DNA from: Sclerodactyla briareus
Taxonomy: Eukaryota; Echinodermata; Holothuroidea; Dendrochirotida; Sclerodactylidae
Assembly (NCBI GenBank): GCA_026419785.1
Contig: JAODTK010000765.1
Location: 361,970-425,969, forward strand
Direction of reading: 5' to 3'
DNA: 64,000 nucleotides
Position 1 is the first letter of the stretch. Each line of letters starts with the position of its first letter. The position numbers were made by a program, and so were the translations under genes. Shown here piece by piece: positions 45,090 to 56,186 of this stretch. The notes under the pieces were generated by a model. The model saw only the letters and a list, made by a program, of their open reading frames with translations. It was not told where the DNA came from and ran no database searches.

Positions 45090-47760
45090 TACGTCAGCTG
45101 GCAATGTGAGTCCGTTCAGACAAACCAAGTTCAATATAGTGGAGGTAACAGCCGATATCAGAACTGGGAACAAATTTACAGACTCGCATACGGTAAGTAA
45201 TGATGTATGGTCCTTGCATATTCTTTGCACAATCCACCATGACACATTGTTAATTTGGTTAACATTTAAACACTTCGAGGAGCAACGACAGAACTGGTAT
45301 TGGCCCAACAGTTTGGAGGGATGAATGACTGACCTCTGTTATTGCTCTAACTGTATGCTGGTGGTGGGCCGTTACCGAGCAACAATTCGACAGACGTTCA
45401 AGGGACCGCGAGACACCATTCGCTGTGTAATGTGTTTTGTCCATCTTCGCCAAAAAAGAAAGAGACAACTCATTGAAATGTTCCATGAGAATGAGATCAC
45501 ATATATATGATAGTAGTTTCTTGAAATCCTCAGCCCAACTAGATGAAGCAGTATGGCACATTATGTAAAAGAATGCCGTCGTCTGCCCCTCAGTACTGAG
45601 GAAGAACATATTAACACCACAGCGGTGGACAACTTTGACCATAACCCCACCAACATACTGCCCATCTTCTTCCCGGCACCAGCATGTCCCTCTCTCAGCA
45701 TCCAAACCCTGCCCACCCTGGTGAGGAACGTAAGCCGTTAGAACTAATTGCAACGGAAGGCAAACTCCCTGACGCATTGACGCAACGTTCGAACCATCCT
45801 ACATTACCAAGAATCCCAATCCGCTTCAGTGGCAACCTTTCATACCCAGCAACCCGAGTCAATCCAGTCGCACCTGAAGCAGGAATACACCTGGTTGGGA
45901 AACACGCCATCAGCAGAATCCGAGACACCGTAGTTTTCTGAACCCAGGCCAGACCCCAGTCAGATCTGCTGGACCAGCCACAAGTTTTTTTTTCCAATCA
46001 GTCGGTTAACGTCACCTAGACGTGGCAGCACTGATGTCCCTCTAGGAACCCTACTACAGACAGCGGCTGGATAAGTGCAATCACTGAAGCTGGTGGCGTC
46101 TTCTGGTACAGGCCGAGTCATTCCTGTCTGTGTCAAGTGTTTACTGAATGACCGACTGGCCCACTCAAATACCAGCAAGCACTCTGTATGCACTGATGAA
46201 AGAGGCATGAGACGATTGGTTTCTTGAACTGATAAGTCTACACCGCCCCGCATTGTCCTTAAAAGACTGGTGTGATCAGCGATCCGGCTCTTGCTGAGCT
46301 GGTTGGTACCCCATCATAGAGATGCAACCAGCAGTAACCCCTTCCTTCATGAAAAACCTCGAGCATGAAGATACAAGCTCCTTCTAACCAACCTCAAGAG
46401 CAGGGTTTGGCTTTCTTCAAACATGAGAAGGGCCTGTTAACATTCAAAAGGAAAGAATGCTGAAAGAAGACCGTCGCTGTTTTCAAGACTATTCATCTCT
46501 GCCAGGTCAGAGAGTTCGACTTGCGAGACTTTTTCAAGCATGAGAATCGTCAGCTCCAGCCACTGTCAGTGACAATGGCAACTGTACACATGCCAGAAGT
46601 CCCATCTAACAGGAATTCTCCAAGCACAAGTGATCTGCCCTGATAATGAGCCAGAGGGAGATGCCATTATTATTGATGGATGGCGCTGATCAATGCTATA
46701 CCCCCAACGGAGCTCAAAGTCATATTATTCGATTACTATGCTCAGAAGACATTCTCCCGGAAGTGGAATCATATGGCAAGAAATACAAGCGGTGGACATA
46801 GTATTTGATTTCTACAGGAGTCCCTTCTCAAGTCCGAAACCGTTCGAAAAGAGGAGGGGATCGGAGGAGAGTGACAGCAACAAACAGACCCCAACAACTG
46901 GAGGACCTTTCTCTGTCTTGCGTGACGACAGAAATAAGACTGATTTGTTCACTTCCTTGCAGATAAACCGGTGACGTTAACACGACGACGAGCACAGTCG
47001 TTGTGACAAAGCGGACGATGCATATCAAACAAGATGGAGTCGATGGATGTCCTGACCCTGCAGTCGATTATAAGCGGATCCCAGGGTGTTTGTGCATTGC
47101 AAAAGATGCACAATGCCTGGAAGGCATCAAGTCCATCATCATCAAAGCAAACGACAACTACGTAGTAGTTATAGGATTATCAGCACTCTCCCCTTGCAGA
47201 AGCGTGGGTCTGTGAGAGCATGTTGAATCGCCTTTTGGGCACGGCAAAGTTCGATGGATCCCAGTTTCATTATGTTGTTCATAGCAGGTTGTTGGGCCTG
47301 ATAAAGTCAGCGGTATCCTGTTCCTACCTCCACGCGTTCACAAGGCTGCGACGTGTTTGTGGCTTTAGCGGTACCGGAAAGAAATCTGCATGACTGACGT
47401 GGGATGAGTGCAGTGAAGTTAACGACACATTTGCGACCCTCAGCCATTGCCCAACAGAGTTTCGGAAGCACATGACGTTAGGAGCTGGAAGATTTGTTGT
47501 ATGAGGTACGATAGATCCAGTGCTGCCACCAGTGTGGACGATGCAAGGTCGATCTGTTTTACACGAAGCAGAGACCTCATTCCATTCCCCAACCAGAGCT
47601 GCCCCAGAAGAACAGACCAAAACGTTCGGCCTACCAGGCGGCATCGTTGGAGTCAACAACCGTTTCCTAACCGAAGCTATAAGTTCCTGCCGACTGGGGC
47701 TGGAAATACTCAGAGGAGACCTTAAGCTGGCTGGATGGGATAGGATGTACACGGGGTGTG
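45090..47760 (+). pseudogene. Decayed member of a large uncharacterised animal protein family
   Basis: Reading across frames gives a collinear series of blocks: VVGRYRATIRQTFKGPRD (45,361-45,414), AVDNFDHNPTN (45,619-45,654), MSLSQHPNPAHPGEERKPL (45,684-45,740), a RDDRNKTDLFTSL block (46,921-46,965), SIIIKANDNYVVVIGLSAL (47,133-47,190), GTGKKSA (47,367-47,390) and YDRSSAATSVDDAR (47,500-47,545). I recall these blocks, in this order, from a multi-copy family of roughly 1000-residue proteins of unknown function in cnidarians, echinoderms and molluscs. The family usually has DN-DHN, TGCD and YDR-S blocks. The IIIKAND-YVVVI block resembles the Asp-containing strand of PIN/FEN-like folds, which is only a guess. 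At least a dozen frameshifts and several stops break it. Confidence 0.65.
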
Positions 47761-47949
47761 CAAGTGCTTTCATCTGGTTACTACCCTGCACTGCACTGTG
47801 TAGCTGTGTTTGTGATGTAGTTGAACAAATCTATGTCCTGCCGCTATCTCTTTGAGTTGTTTCTGCTGTACATTAATAACTTGGTTGCGACGCATTACTG
47901 TTTTTCGTATTCAAAACCATCCATCTTTTTTTTTTTGTAGGGCAGTGCT

Positions 47950-48620
47950 GATGAAACTGCTCAAGTTGTATGAAGTTGTTCTATTATGTGAGTGTGGAAT
48001 TTTGTTTTTCCAATTGTTTTATGATACTAAACTGTCAGAAAATTACTATTGTTATACTTCTGGGACTGAGACTAAAGGATTCCCCAAGCTTCAAACCATA
48101 CACTTTGTCAAAACCAGTGAATCACCCATACCCGCAGCTCTTTTTATGAGAAATTTTTTTGGTTCACAGCACCCACTGGCCGCCATCTTGAATATAGCCT
48201 GCCATTTTTGAATTTTCAAGTGGCTAGTCGGGTGGGATTTTAAATACAGACCAATCCAGTTTTTTTTTTCTTCGTATGGGAACGCGTATTGAACGCTCAA
48301 GTTGCGGTATTAAAGTGTTCTATTATTTGGAGTGTGATTTTTTGGTTGGTTTTTTTCCGTTGTTATTTTTCATAAACGTTTCAAACTTTTGAAAAAAATA
48401 TTAAATATATCCCCTGGACTAGACTAATGGATCCCCTAGCTCCAAAACATATATTTGATACAAACCAGTGAAAATCGCCCATAAACCGCGCTGTTCTTTT
48501 ATGAGCATTGGTTCCACAGCACCGTACAATGGCCGCCATCTTTGGAAATGGCCGCCTTTTGGTATTTCAGGTGGCTAGTCGGGTGGAACTTTTTAAAGTA
48601 TGCCCTTGTGAGTCAACCAT
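47950..48620 (-). repeat. Right inverted arm of the 44.3-48.6 kb element
   Basis: Two direct units of about 350 bp. 'gtggctagtcgggtgg' is at 48,221 and 48,570, 'aaccagtgaa' at 48,112 and 48,464, and 'ggccgccatctt' in both. Read on the minus strand, these match the left-arm core. 350 is close to twice the left-arm period of 172. Confidence 0.6.
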
Positions 48621-49475
48621 CCAATGTGATTGCTGTATCACAAATGCACGATTTTTTGTGTTATCTGCTCCACTAATGAATGCACACTTGTTTTTTTCAC
48701 TTCGAAAAGCTTTAGTTCATGGGAGAGGGTTGCTGTATATGGGTTGCCAAGGTTTCGAATAGTTACTTGGTGAGAGAAAAACACGAACTCTGCTAAAATG
48801 TTGACCATTTAACAAATGAACAATGAAATACACGACAACACTTCCCGGTTGTCCAAGTTTGAAAAACGTCATGCGTTATATTGCACAATTGGGATTCACC
48901 CCACTTTCTTCCATAAGAACTAATTTGAAGGGGCCATTAACTCCACATAGGAACAAGATCGTACTGAAAGGGGTTTGGACGTATAGATACATTTTTCCAC
49001 TCTCCACAATAAACCTCTATTGTATCCCAGCCTGCAGTTTGTCCTTTAATATATCCCGCTGCACGGATTCCACCTTTTGTACAGGAGTTTATATGTTCGC
49101 TAGAAAGCATCACACCGAGTGCAGTTAGCGTTGAGTGTTCTTTTGGTGATTCGCAATTACAATTACCACCGCACTCTGTCTCCCTATGTTCCTCTAACGA
49201 CATCGAGGAACAAGGCTCAGTGGCCGAGGGCAAACAAGTAGAGTTCTGTTTCCGATGAAATGAGACACTGAAATTCGAGCAAAATTACGACCAACGGTTG
49301 GCGGAGAACTGGATTTGTTGTAAGGGAAGATTGCGGACCGTGCATCTTTTCATATGCCCCAAAGCCTGGATTTTGACCACAAGCAACTGATTCTTTTAGC
49401 GCGCTCAGCGCGCGGGGGCGCTTTCCTTCTTATACGCAGAAATTTTCCCTCACGTCCTCGGTATGGCAAGCAAAT
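48621..49475. other. Unannotated stretch
   Basis: No supported feature. Frames of 98-101 codons on both strands at 48,823-49,233 overlap each other and have no motif. A GCGCGC-TCA-GCGCGC palindrome lies at 49,398-49,414. Confidence 0.4.
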
Positions 49476-49489
49476 GCTCAATAATTTCG

Positions 49490-50005
49490 AAAATCCAGGT
49501 TTAATCACGGTCGTACACCTGGATTATCGACTGAAAATCCAGGTTTATCGCCGTGATAAACTTGGTTTATCAACTGAAAATCCAAGTTTTTCGACGATAC
49601 AACCGAGATTTTCACTGATAACCAGTGTTATCGCCGATATACTCGTTTATCATCGATAATCCAGGTTTCATCGACCGATAAACCAGGTTTATCGCAGATT
49701 TACTCGGTTTATTCCACTCGATATCCATGGTTTTTCGGAGACACGGTGTTTTTTCAACCGACATAAACGTGGCTTTTTCAGCTATATTCCAAGTTTTTTT
49801 CGATAATCCCTGTTTTTCAGGCGATAACCCAAGTTTATCGCCGATAAACCTGGTTTATCGCACGATAAAACCTGGTTTACCGCCGATAAACCTGGTTTAC
49901 CGCCGATAAACCTGGTTTATCTCCGATAAATCCCCTTTTATAAAATAATCGCCGATAATCCTGGTTCTATTGCCGATAAACCTGGATTTTCCGGCGCCGA
50001 AAAAC
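49490..50005. repeat. Self-complementary 20-bp minisatellite, array 1
   Basis: The theme is 'ccgataaacctggtttatcg', whose two halves (CGATAAACC and GGTTTATCG) are inverse complements around one central base. More than twenty diverged units occur; the best-preserved run is 49,840-49,925. The central base is T in some units and A in others, as expected if orientation does not matter. Confidence 0.9.
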
Positions 50006-50009
50006 TCGT

Positions 50010-52235
50010 TCCATCGGCAATAGAAACTTGTATTCATATTCGCCGGAACTGCTTTCTAGACCTAGGATGGATATGAGATACTGCGCACTAGTATGCAACT
50101 ATTTTGGATGTAGAATCATTCATGAGGTCGGACTTTGGCTCAAGGGGGAAACATCCACATGCATTTATGCACGGGAGCACAATGTTTCCCCCCGCGGATT
50201 CGAGTCACACACTAATTCCATACTGTGACGTCACCCCGACTTTGTCAATAGATAATCGATATGCTTCGGCAAAAACTGAGGTCAAGTGATAGTCTTCTGG
50301 AATATCTTCAAAAAGAATTCGCAGTCTTATCTAGGAACATGTTGTTTCTTCTTCTTATGAATGGTGTCTCGGCACCATTGCCCGACAGCCTGATGAATTG
50401 GGTGGCAATATGGTGTCAACAGCCATTTTAGGGTTTCGTGGCGTGGTGGCATTAATTGGAATACCATTCGGGGATTTGTTCATAACTCCCAACTTTGGTC
50501 AGGATGGCTTTGGCCTGAATGGCTTGGGTGGTGTTTAGTAATGGAAAACTTTTGGAAATGACGGCAGGAAATGAGTTCCTCTTTTCGCAGGACTTATTAT
50601 TCCTGGAATTCTACTTACTCGTACGTGTTAATGACTTACGTATTACAATGGGTCTGCAACAAATCATCGTTCCAAGTGGCAGCACCGATTAACGAAGGAC
50701 ACTCAGAACCCCATAACCAACATATTTCGATTCGTGCAATGTCCCTTGTCGAGTTATTTATATCTTCAACCTAAATGAATTTCACTCTACTGATGACGGC
50801 CCTATAGTAACACGCAAAGGTCGCCCCTGTTTCACTTTACAAAGTAAACATGCTGACGTTTTTTCAGCACATTATACAGAAAAAATTGTTGCGCGAGCGG
50901 ACGTGAACATTAACCTCGCGGAAATGCACTCTTTCCTGACGTATTAGCGGAGCGCGCAAGATCTGCCACATTTTGGAGACGATCTACGAAAAGACTGTTC
51001 ACTCAGTATAGCTTAAATATTTGAGGTATTCTTTCCTTCGCTTTGTCCAAGCTCACGTCATCAAGGCCAGCTGTTAAATGCTTCGGGAAAGTTTGCGTTT
51101 CACCTGTCATGATCCATAGTACTCCTCCGGGAAATTTTTCACTTTCAGGTGGTGGTCGTTGATGCAGTTTGGTGGAAAATAGGAAAGTTGAAACTCAGGG
51201 ACCGCCTGCAGAAGGCAGACCCCTGGTGTTACAACAACCAAGGCTTATTAGCATATCACGATCCGCTTCCTCGGCATTTGGCTAATCACTTTTTCGTACG
51301 TATCCTGGGAGCCGGTAGTGTTTTCACCTTCCAGGCTTTCGAGCCTTCTCGGTCTTTGCTCCTTTTCCCTAGCTAAAATTCGTGATTATCATCCGTTTCT
51401 GGAATCGGTTCCAAGTAATATTCGAGACGCCCTTATTTATGCGATTTTATACAATGTACTGTAAAGGTCGCGGCACATGCCCAATAACGCTAAAACGCCT
51501 ATCATTACGGAGACACGTGATTACAGGTAAGTAATTTAATAAACACGGCACGATTGGTATGGGTCCCAGTAAAAAAACCCATATAGACCTCTATATTCCG
51601 TCGTAAATACGAGTTTTGTTACATTGTGCGGTCGAAAATGAGTCGTGTGTGACCACCACCACTTAACACAAAGCCAACTGGTAGAGACGGCAGAACGATC
51701 CATCCTCCCCATCAAATTCTGATGGTTAACCTCTTGCAGAGACATTTGGAATATATTTAAATGACTTGTGTATCCTATCTATATATTTGAATTGTATATA
51801 TCCGTAGTGAAGATAGGAGACGGATACGACGCTGATCTTAAACTGGAAGCTGGCGATATTATAAAAGATATGAGGCGCGCGAATATGTCCAGCTTTGGTA
51901 TATGAATTAGATTTCCGGTTTGTTTCACTATAAAGACGTTTGGAAATATTAAGATGACTGTCGTCTGGCTAGCGTCTAGCGAACAACGGACGGGCGAATT
52001 TTGCATGAGTCACGACAAAATAATCGTACTGGGGGTCCATATGGTAAATTTGAACGATACTTTTTTACCTTTATTATTATATATCTTTTATTTGGACGAA
52101 AAAATGCGTCAATAATATACCATGTGGTTTTTTCAAGTTATGCTAAATTGCTGGTGAGATATGTTTACGAGATTAATTTTTAATTGACGACAACCCAATT
52201 CTTTAAGTACTGTTTGGGGAAATAGGCCCTCGGTG
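50010..52235. other. Unannotated stretch
   Basis: About 2.2 kb of unique-looking DNA. The 75-codon plus frame at 51,149-51,376 begins right after an acceptor-like 'tttttcactttcag' and has protein-like composition (KIGKLKLRDRLQKADPW), so it might be an exon, but no donor is clear. Other frames look random. Confidence 0.3.
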
Positions 52236-52239
52236 GGGT

Positions 52240-52375
52240 GTGTAAATTTTAGCGACCCACCCGGGCTCCCCGACGAGATTTGAAAAAATTCCCCGAGGGG
52301 GGGGGGAACGACCCCCCCAACAACCCCTCCCCGGGGGGGGGGGGCAGCTTCCCCGACGGCCGCCACCCTTATACT
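52240..52375. repeat. GC-rich repeat with G and C runs
   Basis: 'ccccgagggggggggg' and 'ccccggggggggggggcagcttccccgacgg' form an imperfect inverted G/C structure. The wording resembles the blocks at 28.1-28.6, 60.1-60.4 and 61.0-61.2 kb, which suggests one dispersed family. Confidence 0.45.
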
Positions 52376-52920
52376 AATGTTATCTAACCATTTAAAACAA
52401 TATATATATCATGAGCGGGCCGACATATGAGTGTATACGTAGTTTTAGTGCAATTGAAATGCGCCTCCGCTGGGGAGACGCCAACTGTATGAAGACATTG
52501 CCCTCTTTTCTTCACATTTTGACGGTAGTTTGCCAAAGTGGGAACATGTTTATGTTGTATACATATAGACATATGGGACCAACCCATACTCACCGAATCT
52601 TGGAGCTTCGCCTGCAAGTGGATGCCGTAAGGCCTCCAGACAAGGGACTGCGGCGCGGAGCGCGCTGAAAATTCCGGCTGCTGGTTTCAATTGCAGTTCA
52701 AGTGTTACTCGGGCACAACTTCTGCTCTTTTTTTTCACATATTCACTTCCAGTTTTCCACCCATTCGTTAGTCCAATATTTTGCTCGAATGATTCGTCTC
52801 CCATTTTCACGGAGCAGATTCTCTCTGCCTACCTATACATTACAACCCAATTCCTTGATTTTCATAATAAGCCATAGGACTGGCGGTCTCAAGTTAACCG
52901 CACAGTCCCCTGGGAATCAA

Positions 52921-52938
52921 CCCCCCCCCCCCCCAAAA

Positions 52939-52969
<31 letters not shown>
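52921..52969. repeat. Poly-C then poly-A tract
   Basis: C14 (52,921-52,934) followed by an A run that is almost pure to 52,969. It could be the tail of a retrotransposed copy, but nothing recognisable lies upstream. Run lengths are unreliable. Confidence 0.85.
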
Positions 52970-52970
<1 letters not shown>

Positions 52971-52974
52971 ACAC

Positions 52975-53855
52975 AACAACCACAACACGCCTACTGCCCT
53001 CAGCATGCTCAGTGCCTGTATTCTACAAACATAACAGTTCCTCGGCCCCAAAGTTGGAAATCTGCCGTCCTGGAATAATGATATATACCAAAATCTAGGG
53101 CAGTTCCATCTTTTGCGCATTATGTCTTATGAGGACACCTTGAACAGAAATCGACTCGTATTGTAAGAGGATGTGTGATTTTCATTTGGTTTTTTTTTTT
53201 TTTTCATTTTTTCCTCATATGAAGAACAAACGAACAACAACAGACCTCAAATTCTCAGTGGTGGGGGGAGAGGGGCGTCTGAGGGGGGGGGCGGACCTCA
53301 TGGAAGAAAAGGTCGCCGTCCCATCTCCCTTTTTCCCCCCCCCGTCTGCACCACTGGTACCAGCGACCTCGAATAAGTGCGTTGTATGAGTAAGGTGTTT
53401 TCCCCATTGAGTGCGACAGGTCATACTGGTGGCAATGGTCGAGGTATGTCGGTGCTTGTAGTCCCAGTTATAGTGTTTGTTTTGCATGGCCTTCTAAGCC
53501 GCCTGCCGGGCGTTGGCGACTTTGGTAACGCTTTTTAATTCTGTCGTTTTAAAATCATAAATGTCGACAGACTTCGTGCCGAGGTCCGGGGCACATGCAA
53601 TATGCGCCGTGCCAACGTGTTAAGGCATATAGTGTGACTTGGAGTTGGTACATTAGTTTGGGCAATTACTGTGGGGTACAGGCACAAACTAAAATTCGTG
53701 ACTGGGTTGTGCAGCCTTTTGTTATGCTATTTACGAAGAGATGCATATTTCCTGAATGTCTGCAATGTCTTAGGCCTAGGCCTAGTAAGTAGAATGCTAA
53801 TTAGACAAAGTGGCCCGCACGTTGGCCTCGCATCCATAGGGCTAATGTCCAAATT
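52975..53855. other. Unannotated stretch
   Basis: No supported feature. T runs lie at 53,191-53,204, G and C runs at 53,285-53,345, and a TAGGCCTAGGCCTAG palindrome at 53,771-53,785. Confidence 0.4.
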
Positions 53856-53857
53856 GG

Positions 53858-54164
53858 TCCAATTCTTATATAGGCGCCTTTAACCCACCGAAGTGCTCAA
53901 ACGCTTTACAGACATACCCAGTCACGACCAGTCACGCACTCCGAAAAAAAAAAAAAAAAAAAAGAAGAACATCCCGGAGAGTATCCGCGGCAGCACGATC
54001 AGCGCCAATTGTGTCCTGCTACCTCACAGTCCCCATTTGTATACCTGGGTGAAGAGAGCAGCGGGGACACAATGTACCGTGCTCGAGGGTACAACACACG
54101 TGGCAGGCTCGACCCACACCCTCGTGGTTACAATCTCGACGCCTTAACCAACTAGAAATAGACA
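53858..54164 (-). mobile_element. tRNA-derived SINE
   Basis: Read on the minus strand, the head has an A-box-like TTGGTTAAGGCGTCGAG (from about 54,162) followed by 'gggtgtgggtcgagcc', a B box (GGTTCGAGCC) lacking one T (near 54,115-54,128). The spacing is that of a tRNA with a long variable arm, such as Leu or Ser. The body continues with 'gtccccgctgctctcttcacccaggta'. The 3' part contains an A/T run (53,944-53,962) and ends 'aaagcgtttgagcacttcggtggg...ggcgcctatataag', the common SINE/L2-type tail. The right edge abuts an M element. Length is about 0.3 kb. The first bases of the tRNA head are missing. Confidence 0.8.
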
Positions 54165-55062
54165 TGTGTAGGTCGGTAAACCGCCCACTGTATATCCCAC
54201 TTTGAGCAATCATTCGGAAGAAGTAGCTAACCCCAGAAAGACCCCCATTTTGGTCAGGAACCAAGACAAACTTCACCCACCAAGTTTTTGTTTGGGTAAT
54301 CCAATGGGAAAAATACATTTGTAAGTGCACATGAATTAATGTCAACGCACACCATTGGTGTGGGCACCATTGTAAGAGAACTGTGTAACCACTTCCCACA
54401 CAACCACAACATGTAGCCCCCATCGCGACACACACCACTGTCACCATCTGACAAAGTTTTGAATGCGCATAAATTTTGCAAGTTTCACCTCCGATACCAT
54501 TGAATGACCATCCACATTTTGGGATTCAACTATAGTTTTCCGTTCCCACAAGTTTCGTTCAAATCTCCAGAAGTTTGGAAAATCCCATAATTTCGCAAAT
54601 TTGACCTTTGATGCCTTGAATGACATCCACATGTTTCAGGATCAACTAGAACCCCTACCAACTAAGTTTCGTTCGAATCCGACTAACTTGCAACTAACGA
54701 GCAAATTAGCGGCCCCACAGCATTGCAGCGAAGCCCACTCTCTTCCGAACTCATCCGAGATTTCACTAGGGCGGACAATTGTACCAAGTTCAGATCAATC
54801 GGATAAAGCATTAAAAAATTATTGCGCTAACGGGAAATCTTCCCATCGTGGGAAATTATGCAATAAGAGGACCCCGTTAATGTGGCTACGCCCACTTTCG
54901 AACTCTTCGAGATTTCACTAAGGCGGACCATGTGTGCCAAGTTTCGGCTCAACGGACAAGTGTTGGAGAGTTAATTGCCTAACATAAACGCGCGGCGCGG
55001 CGACGAGACTCGCGGAGACGCGAAGCAAACCATAATATCCCCGAATGGGGATATAATTTAGG
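54162..55062 (+). mobile_element. M element copy 4, longest
   Basis: The left box 'gacatgtgtaggtcggtaaaccgcc' is followed by 'tgtatatcccac' (54,189-54,200). The interior has repeated 'caagtttcgttcaaat', 'gcataaattttgcaa' and two copies of 'gcccact...gaact...gagatttcac...ggcgga' (54,735-54,777 and 54,888-54,930). The right part is CG-rich ('cgcggcgcggcgacgagactcgcggagacgcg'). The end has ATATCCCC (55,035-55,042) next to GGGGATAT (55,047-55,054). Non-coding. Confidence 0.7.
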
Positions 55063-55144
55063 CCACCAAGTGAGGTGAATGCCAATCTCAAAGCTGCCGT
55101 CGCCGGTATGCGGTGAGGATCCTTTCAATCAACACTTCTTATAC

Positions 55145-55650
55145 TGATACGCCATGTTTATTACCGTATAAACCCGAGTTTATCTGTGATAATCCTGTTA
55201 TCGCCGATAACCCAGTTTATCTCGCCGATAAACCATGTTTATCGGTCATAACCCCGGTTTCTTAGGTGAAAAACATTGGATATTCGCGATAAACCTGGAA
55301 TATCGTGAGAACCAGGTATTTCTGGCGATAAACCTGGTTGTCGGGCGAAAAAACTGGTTTAATCGCCGAAAATCCAGGTTCTTCAGTCGAAAAACCGGAT
55401 TATCGGCGATAAACATGGTTTATCAACCGAACAACTTGGATTTTTAGTAAACTGGTATTTCGACCTAAAACGTGGGATTTTCGTTGATGCTTCCAGATTT
55501 CAGAAAAATCCTGGTTTATCGACCGATAACCCTGGTTTAGCGGGAAAAACTCGATGTTCAGGCGATAGAACTCAGTTTATCCGGTCGATAAACCGGTTTT
55601 CGGTCGATTAATCCAGGTTTATTAATCAATCGATATACCTGGATTTTCGA
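55145..55650. repeat. Self-complementary 20-bp minisatellite, array 2
   Basis: The same unit as at 49.5-50.0 kb ('cgataaacctggtttatcg' theme) but more diverged, with variants such as 'gataaacatggtttatc' and 'ggtcgataaaccggttttcgg'. The two arrays are about 5.1 kb apart. Confidence 0.9.
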
Positions 55651-55654
55651 ATTA

Positions 55655-56180
55655 GGTTGAGGCATTGGCTTGCCAGACTCGGGGTACGCCGCTGCCCCTC
55701 CCCGAGCCCGCACACAGCCGCGCCCTATATACGGTGGACAGCAGCGTCAGTAAAATCCCCACGACAAACACAACTTCATGATGGATGGAATCTGGCGATG
55801 AGAAAGACAAGGAGAGGGGATGCACTCGTGTCCCCGGCATATTTTTGTCGACATGTCGGCGCCACAGGATTTTTGTCTCGCCTTGGTCCTGAGCATATTC
55901 GAAATGAGAAAATGTGTCTAATTGCACATATTGAGGCAATTCCATTCTTATTCCACCACAAAAACTTTTTTGGTAACGTGGTCAAATATCGATCCTTATG
56001 AATTGCAATTGGTCCACTGATAGTAAAGGCTCAGATAAGATAGATAGATTCTAGAGATTAGACTGTAATTAATTGTCCATTTTTAAAGAAAAACAGAAAT
56101 GTTTTTCTGCCGGCAGTACAGAACATTATTACAATATACAATATACATAAATAGTATGCGAAAAAGTCGAACAAACAGCA
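55655..56180. other. Unannotated stretch
   Basis: Plus and minus frames of 97 to 114 codons overlap in the CpG-rich 55,660-55,900 part. No domain is recognised. Confidence 0.35.
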
Positions 56181-56186
56181 CCCAAA

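Noticed and set aside
45190..45530. Possible intron from 'ggtaagtaatg' to 'gaaatcctcag'
   Set aside because: The sequence between codes for the conserved VVGRYRATIRQTFKGPRD block, and the supposed acceptor lies inside a block reading LEI-SAQLDEAV across a one-base shift. It is exon-like throughout.
45259..45777. 172-codon minus-strand frame, the longest in the window
   Set aside because: It is antisense to the collinear protein-family remnant on the plus strand, whose conserved blocks explain the region better.
47324..47791. 155-codon minus-strand frame
   Set aside because: Antisense to the YDRSSAATSVDDAR and neighbouring blocks of the same remnant.
49490..50005. CRISPR-like array
   Set aside because: Units are contiguous, diverged and palindromic with no unique spacers, and the sequence is eukaryotic.
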